From Rhizophagus sp. LPA8_4_AMF (lineage: Eukaryota; Glomeromycota; Glomeromycetes; Glomerales; Glomeraceae), in the NCBI GenBank assembly GCA_021464525.1, contig JADRCO010000167.1, forward strand, positions 1 through 46,339: a stretch of DNA of 46,339 nucleotides, read 5' to 3'. The notes beneath the pieces are model-generated. The model had not been told where the DNA came from, did not search any database, and saw only the letters and a list, made by a program, of their open reading frames with translations. Position 1 is the first letter of the stretch. The number at the start of each line of letters is the position of its first letter. Position numbers and translations under genes: made by a program. Shown in pieces: positions 25,634-37,616 of the stretch.

Positions 25634-27251
25634 ATGTCTTTTGTACGAGTAAGTTATAATTATTATATTTATTTATTTATAATTTTTTTTTTTATTTTAT
25701 TTATTATTATTATTTTTATTATTATTATTTTTTTTTTTTAAAAAAAAAAAGTGGCATTATTTTTTCAATGGTATTTTTTTTTAAAAAATTATTTTATTTA
25801 TTTATTATGTAAATTTCCTTTTTTAGAAAAAGCAAGATATCTTTGGTCTAACTTTGAATGATTCAATATGGAAAAATCAAGAGAAATCTTCTTTACGATC
25901 AAATAATTCGAATGATTCTATTAAAAGGATGTTACCTCCAGAAAATGTTTCTCCCGTTAAACTTGATAACTCTTGTTTTCAATATGGATTTCCTTCATTA
26001 TTTGAATTGAATCAAATTTATTCTTATCATCAAACTTCTAATCAAAAAGAAATGAGAGAAATTAATCGAGGATTTTCAATCAGTCACATACATGAGAATT
26101 CTATTCTTAAACGAGATACGACTGATAGATTTCATGGGAACAACCAATTTTATTCATTATTTCATTATGATCTCTTATTTAATAGGATCAACAAAAAAGA
26201 AAAGTTAGTATCCCAAAATTGTTCTTGTTGTCCTTTTATTGATCTTTCAAAATCATCATGTGAAATTCAACGACAAAATGATTCCATTATCACAAAAAAG
26301 GATGATGATTTCTCTTATGTACGTTCCATTAGTTTCAAACATATTCCCGAAAAACCTGATAGTAATATCCTTCAATCTGATAATTCTTTGAAGAATGTAA
26401 ATAATAATTTGATGTTGAATAGATTTGAGAATAGAAGATTGATCGTACAAAACGTACCAAGCAAAGATGTGTCGACTAAACCTGTTGATGAGCAAAATAA
26501 CTTTACCAAACTTAGGAATCTTTCGATTCCTTTAGAGGATAAATCTTTGGATGGAGATTTAAATGATGTGATCATATCTAATGTACATAATGTAACTAAT
26601 GTATCTAATATGGCCATACCTAATGTGTCCATACCTAATCTAACCATACTTAATATGTCCATACCCAAGGAAGAATCCGTCCATCATGTTAATTCTAATA
26701 TTATTATTAATAATAATAACGAAAGATTGAACGATTATAAATTTAAGTCGAAATCTTCAACTTTGACTGTGGAAAGGGTTCAAAAAATTTTAGAATTTTA
26801 TCATTCAGCTTCAAAGGATTTTACGAAAATACAAGAGAATAATGATTATTCTTCATATGATGAGAAAGAATCTTTTAATAATGTTGATTTCTTTGATATT
26901 AGTAATGTTAAATTGTTAAAATGTACTCAATGTGATAAGGAATTTTCTGATATAAATTCTAGGGAGAAACATATTAAAAATGATCATAAGTTTATTTGCA
27001 AGATAAGCAATAAGGTTTCATTTCATACGAATAAAGTACAACTTCATGATGAAAAAGTTCATGATAATTATATTAAGAAGAAACCGAAAAGGAGGACTTC
27101 AAGACAAACGAAAAGAAAAAGAAATCCTGGTACCGTTCGTACTTATTCCTGTTGTGGGCAAATATTTAAGACAGGAAGAGAATTTGGTATACATAAAAGT
27201 ACTCATAAATATATGCGTAATAATAGAAGAGATGTTAATACGAGAATTTAG
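25634..27251 (+). CDS. C2H2 zinc-finger protein with one canonical and degenerate fingers, 479 residues
   Basis: A 15-nt first exon (25634-25648, MSFVR) with a perfect GTAAGT donor joins exon 2 at 25827-27251 after TTTTAG, giving 480 codons starting MSFVRKKQDIFGL. The long middle is Asn/Ser-rich, with a repeated tract around residues 245-275 (NVSNMAIPNVSIPNL). Near residue 360, CTQCDKEFSDINSREKHIKNDH is a canonical C2H2 finger. The next segment (CKISNKVSFHTNKVQLHDEKVH) has lost one Cys. The last one (CCGQIFKTGREFGIHKSTH) has adjacent cysteines. A strongly basic stretch between them (KKKPKRRTSRQTKRKR) is a likely nuclear localisation signal. Probably a nuclear DNA-binding protein; the target is unknown. 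The tiny first exon is supported by splice consensus and frame only. Confidence 0.75.
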
Positions 27252-27517
27252 TTCTTAAGATTATATGGGAAAATAATTATTCTTAAGAAAAAATTGTAAT
27301 TTACAATCAATGAAAATTTTTAATTTAGCTCTTAAGATTGTATGGTATCAAATAATTGTTTAAGAATAATTGTAATTTACAATCATTGAAAATTTAGTAA
27401 GATTGTATGGGCATAATTATAAAATTACGTCAAATAATCGTTCTTAAGAATAAACAAATCATTGTAAGCTCTTAAGATTGTATGGGAAAATCAAATAATC
27501 GTTCTTAAATATTCATT
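27252..27517. repeat. four degenerate tandem units (~50-85 bp)
   Basis: Each unit begins with a variant of CTCTTAAGATTGTATGGG and contains CAAATAATCGTTCTTAAG and TGTAATTTACAATCA. Units begin near 27252, 27331, 27397 and 27469. The array starts right after the zinc-finger stop codon, so it is probably in the 3' UTR or flank. Confidence 0.7.
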
Positions 27518-27802
27518 ATTAAAAAATTTCAATTAAAACATCAGTACATAAGAATTTTTTTTTTTTTATCGAAGTTAAAGCGAATAAATAAAAGCATGTG
27601 AATTTATATTGCAAACTTATATTAGTCTTAAATTGCAGATTTATGTTGCGTGCGGATTTTAACGGATTTTATTGGATTAAATCTTATTTTTCTAACCATA
27701 AATAAACTTTATAATGAAATAATGTAAACTTTTGGATACACAAGGATTACAAGAATGTCCTTTTTGACCAATTATATTGTCACTTAACTGATAGTAATCG
27801 GA

Positions 27803-28110
27803 TGGGTAAAAGGTTGGCAAGACTAAAAAAGGTCATCCAAGTAGTACGATCGAAAAGGGAGAAAGGTAACAATTACAAAAATATTAAATATGAATTATTT
27901 GTCGAATGTCTATTTTATAAGAAAAACATATTTATGTAATTAAAAGATTTTTATTAATCGTAATCATCAATTTTATTTTAATTTTTTCAAAGTTCTGCTA
28001 CTGAATTTTTCAACAAGTAGTACGATCGAAAAGGGTGAAAGATATACTACTTTTTAAGGGAACATATTTATGTAATTAAAAGATTTTTATTAATCGTATC
28101 AATCGTATTT
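27803..28110 (+). repeat. ~175-bp direct duplication with an exon-like first copy
   Basis: AGTAGTACGATCGAAAAGGG followed by (A/T)GAAAG occurs near 27839 and again near 28016; ATTAAAAGATTTTTATTAATCG occurs after each. The first copy forms an open stretch from ATG 27803 (MGKRLARLKKVIQVVRSKRE) ending at a GGTAAC donor, so it could be a first exon of the gene whose exon lies at 28181-28516. Its phase does not join that frame directly. Confidence 0.5.
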
Positions 28111-28180
28111 AATCCTTTGAAATGACAGCTATTATTCTATCTATTAAAGTTTTAGACAAATTTACCTTTTTTTTTTTTAG

Positions 28181-28516
28181 AAAAGGAAATGTTCATACGG
28201 AGAGAAAAGATTATTCAATGACGCGGCTTGGCAGAAACGCCGGTCTAACCAATTTAAATCATCTCGCACACAAGCGTTTATCATGCACCAAAAGATTCAT
28301 CCTATAAAGGCAAACCTCTTATCAACAGAGACAAGGCAATCAGTCCGGAAACCAGTCAGGCGGCGGCTCGCCGCCAGAGTTCATCTTAAGACCCTCTCTG
28401 GACATGGTGGCGGAGGTCTTGATTTATATCAAAACCAATGGATGAGAATGTTCGGGGAATATTGGGCTACGACAGTTGTACACGATCATATCAAAGTCCC
28501 AGGATCAACTTATTAA
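28181..28516 (+). CDS. probable terminal exon of an unrecognised basic protein
   Basis: After a long poly-T tract ending in TTTAG, frame 28181 is open for 111 codons to TAA. The sequence is clearly GC-richer than everything around it (for example GGCGGCGGCTCGCCGCC near 28360). Composition is protein-like: a basic first half (RQSVRKPVRRRLAARVHLK), then SGHGGGGLDLYQNQWMRMFG and EYWATTVVHDHIKVPG at the end. A Gly-rich turn and an aromatic tail might suit a small mitochondrial membrane-complex subunit, but I do not recognise it. No in-frame 5' exon could be fixed; candidates are near 27803-27866. An internal ATG at 28283 would give 77 residues. Confidence 0.5.
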   Translation, partial: KRKCSYGEKRLFNDAAWQKRRSNQFKSSRTQAFIMHQKIHPIKANLLSTETRQSVRKPVRRRLAARVHLKTLSGHGGGGLDLYQNQWMRMFGEYWATTVVHDHIKVPGSTY

Positions 28517-29257
28517 TTATATTGTATATTAATATATAATGAGGATGTCAATATTAATAACATGTGTGTGTTCAAGTTTCATATTTTTGACTATAAATAC
28601 TATAAATACAACACTCTTTGGGATTATAGATCATGCATTTAGAGAGGTGTTCATTTATATAGAATAATAACTTAGAAGTCATATAAATTGTGATCGAATC
28701 AGGTGTACATTTAAAGAGTACACAATGCGTGAATTTACCTATGTAATAAGAACAAGATGAGTAAGGTTATAATAATATTTCTCAGATCTCAGTAGTTCAT
28801 AATAGTATTACTCAGTTCTCAGGCGGTCAGGCCCAATACTGGACTTATCTCTTCGGATATTTCTCTCGATTTTCCATAGAACAATAAGCATATCCAATAT
28901 ATAGCTTTATAAAGAACCTTAGATCATACTAGTCGACTTGACTACTGATACTACTTGAAGACAAGTGCGGTCCACTTTCCAATGATCCAACTAATATCAA
29001 TCTACATATTTACAACTTGTACGAAACCTTCCAGTAGAAGCAACGAAATACCACGTGCCTATTTCATGAGTTGAGGAGTTAGAATGAGTCTTAACAATTC
29101 TTCGCCTAGCCCTAATTAGAGGATAAATACTTTTATACGGCCTTATAGCGTCCAGTTGTTTTCCTAGCATCATGGGTTTTAAATTACAAAATAATTAAAT
29201 CATAAAGTAGACAATATTCTCTAATAGTATGAATTTTTGGCTTTCATATTCATTATA

Positions 29258-29427
29258 CAGGTTGCAGACAACGACGACGGAACCTTTGTGTTTACAATAT
29301 ATACTCTACAGCATCGAATTATCAAAGACTAAATAAAAGCGAAAGAACTTTTTGTAAGTTTTTATAAAAGCTAAGAATTTTCAACAAATAAAAAAGAGAA
29401 AGTACTTATCAATAGTATCGCAACCTG
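29258..29427. mobile_element. possible Tc1/mariner-type MITE, 170 bp
   Basis: Ends CAGGTTGC and GCAACCTG are perfect inverted repeats flanked by TA on both sides (TATACAGGTTGC at 29254-29265; GCAACCTGTATA at 29420-29431). The repeat is short and the inner sequence does not pair further, so this could be chance. Confidence 0.35.
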
Positions 29428-29747
29428 TATACTTGACCTCGCATATGATAAAACTATGTAAAAAGTTATCATAAATCCGGGGATTTGTGGAAGTCACCTA
29501 TGATAATATATTATTCACGGATGTTTCTAAAAAGTATTCCAAGAAGAGGCATTGACCGGTGTTGAAACCTGAACTTGATTTTCATCACTGTAAGACTCCC
29601 ACTGTAGGGCTTTTTTCACTCGAAAAGCGCAAATCAAACCAAAGGCAAACTATGTAGACGAATTAACCTATATTTTCATAAGGTAAAAAGAACGAGATTA
29701 CTAATCCACAATAACTATTTAGATGCCACGTAGACAACGCTCCAAAG

Positions 29748-30115
29748 CAAACTACAGAGTGATGGTTTTGCATTACTAAAAAAACCGATTTTTGCACTTT
29801 TAAAATTACGAAAGATTTCGTAAATTCTCAATTTATCAATGGAAATCCAAATAATTAATTCAACGCATTTAATAGTGAAATATTCCACATCATTGACAGA
29901 ATGACGGATGGCCCATCATGTACACAAGCCCAAACGACTGACCAATGCAAACGACTAACCCAAAGCAAACTACAGAATTATGGATTAGCATTAATTTTAT
30001 TAATTTTACACTTTTAACCCTTGAAAGCAATAATAATCACAAATAAAATTGCAAAAGATTTCGTGTATCAATTGGAATCCAAATAATTTAACATAGTAAT
30101 ATTGAAGTATTCCAC
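29748..30115. repeat. diverged ~150-bp direct duplication
   Basis: AAAGCAAACTACAGA followed by a TTAGCATTA/TTTGCATTA block, AAAGATTTCGT, GGAATCCAAATAATT and GTATTCCACAT occurs twice (from about 29750 and 29960) in the same order. Old, with many differences. Confidence 0.55.
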
Positions 30116-30774
30116 ATTATCTAAGGAAGTATTGTTTTTAATGACCATATTTTAATAATAATAAAACCACATTATCTAATTCATTAATACAATGAAATAC
30201 GCTAACGAGACAACAAACAGATCAAAATCGTATTTATTGAATTGCTTTTTTTGATTATCTTGATATAACAAATTGGGTTATAATGTTACACCAACGGACA
30301 AATTCTCTAATTTACCGCGCCACAATAAAACTATATTTATAATGATCTAAACCGTATTTATATAATTATACAAATAATTGGCTCCTGTTAACGAAACCAA
30401 ACCCCTGTTTATCTCCGATCACAGAAAAAAAAAAAAAATTTTTAAACTATAATTATATATTCTCGGAACGATTAAAATAAAATTTTTTATAGAAGCCGAA
30501 GATATTATCTTTATATTATAAAGTATTGTATTATTAACAAAAATTTGTCATAAATTAATTACCAAATTTAAAACCCCAGAACAAAGTAATGAGAACAAGG
30601 TAAAAACTTTAAAATTTTTTATTGGTTTAAATAGAAAAAAAAAACCTGATATGTAGCTATGTAACGTGTAATAGGTTCAATAAGTTAAATAATTGCATTC
30701 TTCTTTTTAGTTTCACCAAAATAAGCTTCTCAACTAATTTAAGTTGGTTTTCTTCCTTTTTTTTTAAAAAAAAA

Positions 30775-30801
30775 TTCTTCTTCTTCTTCTTCTTCTTCTT
30801 T
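30775..30801. repeat. TTC trinucleotide microsatellite
   Basis: Eight or nine TTC units directly before the F-box start codon, preceded by a T(n)A(n) tract at 30757-30774. Pyrimidine-rich 5' leaders recur before several genes here. Confidence 0.85.
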
Positions 30802-30822
30802 CCTTTTATTTAAAGTAATAAA

Positions 30823-32418
30823 ATGATGCAGTTCCCACCGGAAATTCTTCAAAATATATTTAAAGAAGTTGGAAATTACACAGATTTATTTAATTGTTTA
30901 TTGGTGAATAGATATTGGTGTACAAATATATTACCTATATTATGGGAAAATCCATTAGAAAAAACATTTGGAAAAACTTATCGGAATAGAAATCTTAGAG
31001 CGATCAATATAATTGAAATATACATTTCATGCCTCTCACAACAATCAAAATCTATTATTAGACAAAATGGATTAGAAAACGTTGACATATTAAAAGAAAA
31101 TAACAATACACTTTTATGTAATTATATAATATATTTAAAGGGAATAGAATTTACAACATTATTTACGGCAGTAGCAAATTGGATTCGTAAAGTTATAATT
31201 GAACAAGAACAAGATCTGCAACAACAACAGCAACAAAATCAACAGCAACTAGTTAATTTTTTAAAAAAATATCAACATGTTTCTAATACACAATTAATTG
31301 TTTATCAAGAATTAATTAAAATGATCGTTAAAAAAAGTTCAGTAAAACGATATAAATTAACAATACCGGAAGGGATTGGATCATTTTCTTACCTTGATTG
31401 TTTAAACGAAATTTTACCAGACAGATCACATCTTGAATTATTAAAGTTAACTACAAATAATTTTCATTCATTTTTTAATAAATTTAAAAATCTTTTTTAT
31501 ATTATTAATAAATTAATGATTAAATGTAAAGACGATGATGAAAATTTATCTAATTATTTAAATACTTTACCAAAAATTCATTTCTTAAAAATTCGTTTAA
31601 ACGATCAACAAATGCCAAATTTAACAAATGCTTTAAAAAATCTCTTAGAATTCAATTATGAAGATTTAACATATCTTTGGATTAAACAAGGTGGAACAAT
31701 ACCTTTAAATATTTTTTCTAAATGTAAGAATCTTTTAAATTTAAGGATAACAGATTCTCATATTCCTAATACAACAAAATCTTTTTGGTCATTAAATACT
31801 TTACAACCTTTTTCTAATGGTCCTGCATATACTCAACTTGTGGAATTTAGTTTATGTATAGATACTAAAATAAATTTATATTATTTATCAAATATTATAT
31901 TAAAAACAAATGGTAGTATTAAATATTTATGTTTAAAATGGGAAATTGAACAAGATCCTGAACATGCTCAATTATTATTTGAAATTATTTTATCTTCTTG
32001 TCCAAATTTAATTGATATTTTTATTTCTGTATCTCCTCATACTGTAAATTATTTAATTAATTTTTTGGAAAATTTTAAATATTTGGAAATTTTAGAAATT
32101 GATTCTTTGGTAAATAATTTAGAATTAAATATTTGGTTACCTAAAATTGCAAAAAAATTAACTACAAAATTATCTTTATTGGGTTTTTATTGTAAATTTA
32201 GTTGTAATTTAAAGGAATTTAAAACTTTTCTTGATTATATTCCTACTTTACCTTATGATTTAAATGATTTATCTTCTGCTGTTGGTTTAGAATTATATTT
32301 TCATAATGCTAATGAATGGTTGGGTCAAGATAAAATTGATTTATTAAGAGAATATGCTAGTATTGGAAAATTCCATACTAATGTTTGTGATTGGATAAAA
32401 AATATTGATGAATTTTAG
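30823..32418 (+). CDS. F-box protein with leucine-rich C-terminal region, 531 residues
   Basis: Likely substrate receptor of an SCF ubiquitin ligase. Residues about 3-45 (MQFPPEILQNIFKEV, then FNCLLVNRYWC and LPILWENP) match the F-box pattern and the CxxVNRxW..LWxxP signature common to large fungal F-box families. Residues about 125-145 are Gln-rich (QQQQQQNQQQ). The rest contains irregular leucine-rich repeats (for example LLNLRITDSHIPN and LEILEIDSL), expected to bind the substrate. Single exon and intact. This family is greatly expanded in arbuscular mycorrhizal fungi, which supports the taxonomic guess. A second ATG lies one codon after the first; both work. The specific target is unknown. 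Confidence 0.85.
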   Translation: MMQFPPEILQNIFKEVGNYTDLFNCLLVNRYWCTNILPILWENPLEKTFGKTYRNRNLRAINIIEIYISCLSQQSKSIIRQNGLENVDILKENNNTLLCNYIIYLKGIEFTTLFTAVANWIRKVIIEQEQDLQQQQQQNQQQLVNFLKKYQHVSNTQLIVYQELIKMIVKKSSVKRYKLTIPEGIGSFSYLDCLNEILPDRSHLELLKLTTNNFHSFFNKFKNLFYIINKLMIKCKDDDENLSNYLNTLPKIHFLKIRLNDQQMPNLTNALKNLLEFNYEDLTYLWIKQGGTIPLNIFSKCKNLLNLRITDSHIPNTTKSFWSLNTLQPFSNGPAYTQLVEFSLCIDTKINLYYLSNIILKTNGSIKYLCLKWEIEQDPEHAQLLFEIILSSCPNLIDIFISVSPHTVNYLINFLENFKYLEILEIDSLVNNLELNIWLPKIAKKLTTKLSLLGFYCKFSCNLKEFKTFLDYIPTLPYDLNDLSSAVGLELYFHNANEWLGQDKIDLLREYASIGKFHTNVCDWIKNIDEF

Positions 32419-32927
32419 CGATATTTAAAATTATGTACTAATAAAGAAAAAAACATTTTAAGGCCGTACCGGCCGATGATAAAATAAATTATATTTATAT
32501 TTTAAATATTTAATACATGTACAGTAAGTACAAATATACTGTATGTACGCGAAAATAATTTTATGACGTTATATCATGTGATATCGGTTATTATACCTCG
32601 TTTTTTAGCCGAAATTATGTAATCAGCCGCAATGACGCTTTTTATCGTTTGAATCGTTTATTTCCCTTTCTTTTTCTCTCTCTCTCTCAAATTTTTTTCT
32701 TTCGACACTACTTTTTTTTTTCTTCTAAATATTTCACTCTTGATTTAAAAAACTCCCTTCTTTTGAATGATGAAATTATTTTAAAAGTAAATTTCTTAAA
32801 GGTAAGTTTCTTTTCTTTTCTTTTTTTTTTTTAAGGAAAAATAAATTTTATTTTTTTTTATCGAATTTACCGAAATGATATTTCGAGTATCTTAAAATCT
32901 TTTTTTAAAAAAAAGGAGTAAACGTGT
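32419..32927. other. intergenic region before the five-finger gene
   Basis: Contains a GGCCGTACCGGCC imperfect palindrome near 32461-32474 soon after the F-box stop and long pyrimidine/poly-T stretches (TCTCTCTC near 32680) leading to the zinc-finger ATG. The 61-codon frame at 32649 is Phe/Leu-rich and unconvincing. Confidence 0.45.
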
Positions 32928-33955
32928 ATGGGAATTATCGAATCATTGTCAGAATATATAAATACGGAAAAACAAATAATTATGAGTACAAATAATACAA
33001 ATTCAAATACGACTATGACTACTTCGCAAGCTTCTCAATCATTTGACTCTACACCTACCATCACTAATACTTTCACTAATAATGTTGTTCCGGCTACAAG
33101 TTATCTACAATCACCATTAACTTCGACTACACTCCCTATTTCTACAACCACTACTTTAATTAATTTACCCATGACGAGATCATACCCTTCTACAACATTA
33201 TCATCTCTTCAACAAGCAGAAGATACTGATCAACATCTTAAAGAAGTTGTAGTACATGAAGGTCAAATAATGTGGGCTTGTAAATTCCCAAAATGTTGGA
33301 CATTATTCAAGTCACAGAATAGTTTAAACAATCATATCAGACGATATCACGCGCAAACGAATCGGGATAACTCTTCTGAAAATGATACGTCATCATCTTC
33401 TAGTAGTAATAAAAAGAAAGAGAGGGCAACTCCTATATATCAATGTGACATAACAGGATGTGTCCGATCATTTTCATTATTATCAAGTTTAGAAAAACAT
33501 AAAGAATCTCACGAAAAACAAATTATCAATTTGCCTACTGTAGATAAAGCTTTTAAATGCAATGAAATTGGTTGTACCAAGTCTTTTGATAAATTTAAAC
33601 ATTTGGTCGCTCATTATAGAAAACATTCAAAAGACAAAACTTTTAATTGTAATGAAATTGGTTGTGATAAAAAATTTTTTCATCCAGACAGCTTATCTAG
33701 ACATATGTTTAAAACTCATAAAAAAATGAGTGATGGTACTGCCATTAAATTTAAATGTAAATATGAAGATTGTGGTAGAGAATTTAAATCTACTTACCAT
33801 TGGAAAAAACATAATATGACTCATCCTCATCCTAACTTTGAAGGTAAGTTGATGAATTTGAAGTTGTAGTATATTGTGCAAATTGTTATTAATATAAATA
33901 CATATATAAATGTTTTCTTACAGATGGAATTGTTGAAGATGAACAAAGATCTTGA
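32928..33955 (+). CDS. C2H2 zinc-finger protein with five TFIIIA-like fingers, 315 residues
   Basis: Exons are 32928-33843 and 33924-33955 (80-nt GT-AG intron), 316 codons, ending DGIVEDEQRS. The first ~110 residues are Ser/Thr/Asn-rich, with an alternative start at MSTNN (32982). Five fingers with CX4C spacing follow: ACKFPKC..HIRRYH, QCDITGC..HKESH, KCNEIGC..HYRKH, NCNEIGC..HMFKTH and KCKYEDC..HNMTH. CX4C with GC..(S/F)F cores is the TFIIIA style. Fingers 1 and 2 are separated by a Ser/Lys linker of about 25 residues; fingers 2-5 are close together. Probably a nuclear sequence-specific DNA (or RNA) binding protein. Five fingers rather than nine makes it unlikely to be TFIIIA itself. Confidence 0.85.
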
Positions 33956-34788
33956 GAGATTTTATAAAAATTGATTGGGAAAGAAAAGTTAAGAAAAGAT
34001 GAAATTAGAAATATATCTTATTGTATTTTTTCAGAGGTCTTATTAATAATATTCTTCTATACAATTGAACAATTTGTTATCTTTTTGATATAATAAAAGG
34101 ATTTAAATCGGACACTTTTTTTTGAAAAAAAGAAGGTGGAGAGATAGGAATGTATGTATGTATGTATATAACAAAAACTTTTGTTTTTTTTTTGAACTAT
34201 TTGACTTGAAAATTTGAAAATTTAAAAGAAAATAAAATTTAGGATTCTTTGCTAAATATAAACATATAATATTGAACTTAATTGTTAAACAAGTAAAATT
34301 TATTTCAAACTAAATAATAATTTCTTTTTTTTTTGTTTTTTATAACAAAAAAAAACAAATTATATATTATATAAGGAGAAGTTGAAAAAATTAGGTTTAA
34401 ACTTTAATTAAATTCAAAAAAAACTTGCAAGATTATCTACATCAGCAATAAATAAAGTTTGATTATCTAAGGAGATTATCAACAACATATTCTTATAGTG
34501 TGATATTTACCAAATAAGTCTTAAAAGTTTAATAAATTTTATGGGTATATTACATATGTCAAATCATATAAATAAAAAAACGGTCTTTAATTAATCACGT
34601 GAATTTAAAATAGATTTTTTTAAAAAGCTGTATTAATAACAATTATTATTTCAATGTTCAATAATAATAATACATTTTAGTATTTACATAAATATCTTAC
34701 ATATATATATAATTATTTAGTGTTTAATACGGCTAAGCAAATAATTTTAGATTCTTATAATAAATTATAATTTATTATAATTTATTAT
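33956..34788. other. convergent intergenic region, no gene seen
   Basis: Lies between the 3' ends of the zinc-finger and MTHFR genes. AT-rich with a GTAT microsatellite near 34151 and an AT hairpin (TATAATAAATTATAATTTATTATA) near 34757-34780. Terminator signals for both genes should lie here. Confidence 0.5.
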
Positions 34789-37436
<2,648 letters not shown>

Positions 37437-37616
37437 TTTTCTCGAGATAAAACCTTATCTAAAAAAGATCGTCGGACTGACATAATTATGTACGCTGATT
37501 AATCCGTCGATCGATCAAACCATTTAAACGTCATAGAGCGTAACACTGAAAAAGGTATTTAAGCATTGTGCAAGAGCTCTTTTTAAGGATATTAAAATTA
37601 ATAAAAATTCACGAAA
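37437..37616. promoter_or_regulatory. compact 180-bp bidirectional promoter
   Basis: All sequence between the MTHFR start (minus) and the F-box/WD40 start (plus). It contains CGATCGATC-type palindromes near 37507-37515. The shortness implies shared regulatory DNA. No factor site is assigned. Confidence 0.55.

Larger units (their letters stand above)
28517..30822. other. gene-free, repeat-rich segment upstream of the F-box gene
   Basis: No ORF with coding character on either strand in 2.3 kb. It contains a relic resembling the MITE at 911-1051 (near 28633-28720), a candidate TIR element (29258-29427) and an old direct repeat (29748-30115). The last ~100 bases, with pyrimidine tracts and a TTC microsatellite, are probably the promoter/5' UTR of the F-box gene. 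Confidence 0.5.

Noticed and set aside
28122..28307. 61-codon plus-strand frame starting MTAIIL
   Set aside because: Crosses a poly-T tract ending in a splice acceptor and is in a different frame from the longer open exon at 28181-28516.
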